NCBI GenBank assembly: GCA_020026215.1
Contig: JAHHQT010000100.1
Span: 1-6,701, forward strand
Length of the DNA: 6,701 nt
Reading direction: 5' to 3'
Source: Muribaculaceae bacterium
Lineage (GTDB): Bacteria; Bacteroidota; Bacteroidia; Bacteroidales; Muribaculaceae
Shown: positions 6,699 to 6,701 of the stretch, piece after piece
Position numbering within the stretch: the stretch's first letter is position 1
Layout: every line of letters starts with the position of its first letter
Notes under the pieces: generated by a model
What the model saw: only the letters and a program-made list of their open reading frames with translations
Database searches by the model: none
Told to the model about the DNA's origin: nothing
Program-made: the position numbers and the translations under genes

Positions 6699-6701
6699 TG
6701 C

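Larger units (their letters stand above)
6389..6701. other. 313 bp intergenic region upstream of udk
   Basis: No convincing gene lies here. The region is AT-rich, with a slightly more GC-rich core at about 6541-6600. It holds candidate Bacteroidota -7 boxes for udk near its left end, a plus-strand -7 candidate at the right edge, and a short direct repeat. The longest ATG-started frame I found by hand is a 35-codon minus-strand one (6500-6607) that resembles no protein I know and could easily be chance. The layout suggests a divergent promoter region between udk and a plus-strand gene beyond the window. Confidence 0.7.

Noticed and set aside
1..6701. Mobile elements, CRISPR arrays, tRNA or rRNA genes, or a novel defence-type system
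   Set aside because: No transposase, spaced repeats, RNA-gene sequence or unfamiliar protein is present; the coding content is all recognisable housekeeping.

Overview
The window looks like ordinary chromosome from a member of the Bacteroidota, probably the order Bacteroidales. Four things point that way: AT-rich DNA, starts without clear Shine-Dalgarno sequences, TAnnTTTG-type promoter boxes in the gaps, and the gene set itself (a Bacteroidales-looking run of sppA, lpxK, purine nucleoside phosphorylase and thiL, with a 593-residue double-length SppA). The species cannot be named from the sequence alone.

All six genes lie on the minus strand and read from right to left: uridine kinase (udk, 5771-6388), an LptB-type ABC ATPase (4899-5753), signal peptide peptidase (sppA, 3096-4877), tetraacyldisaccharide 4'-kinase (lpxK, 1987-3087), purine nucleoside phosphorylase (1109-1930) and thiamine-monophosphate kinase (thiL, 71-1105). 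The gaps are 17, 21, 8, 56 and 3 bp, with no convincing internal terminator. A strong intrinsic terminator (hairpin 23-57) follows thiL. The simplest reading is one transcription unit starting just upstream of udk, possibly with a second promoter in the 56 bp gap before the phosphorylase. The 313 bp at the right edge (6389-6701) contain no convincing gene. They hold candidate promoter boxes on both strands, and the last bases look like the -7 region of a divergent plus-strand gene outside the window.

The genes combine envelope work (LptB powers LPS export, LpxK adds the 4' phosphate of lipid A, SppA is a membrane-anchored peptidase for signal peptides and membrane protein turnover) with salvage and cofactor work (uridine/cytidine phosphorylation, purine nucleoside phosphorolysis, ThDP synthesis). 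They share a transcript rather than a pathway. I found no new system, mobile element, CRISPR array or RNA gene. The points most worth a second look are active-site substitutions in two salvage enzymes (Asp at the base-recognising Asn of the phosphorylase, Cys at the base-contacting His of uridine kinase) and an N-terminal extension of about 39 residues on the LptB-like ATPase.
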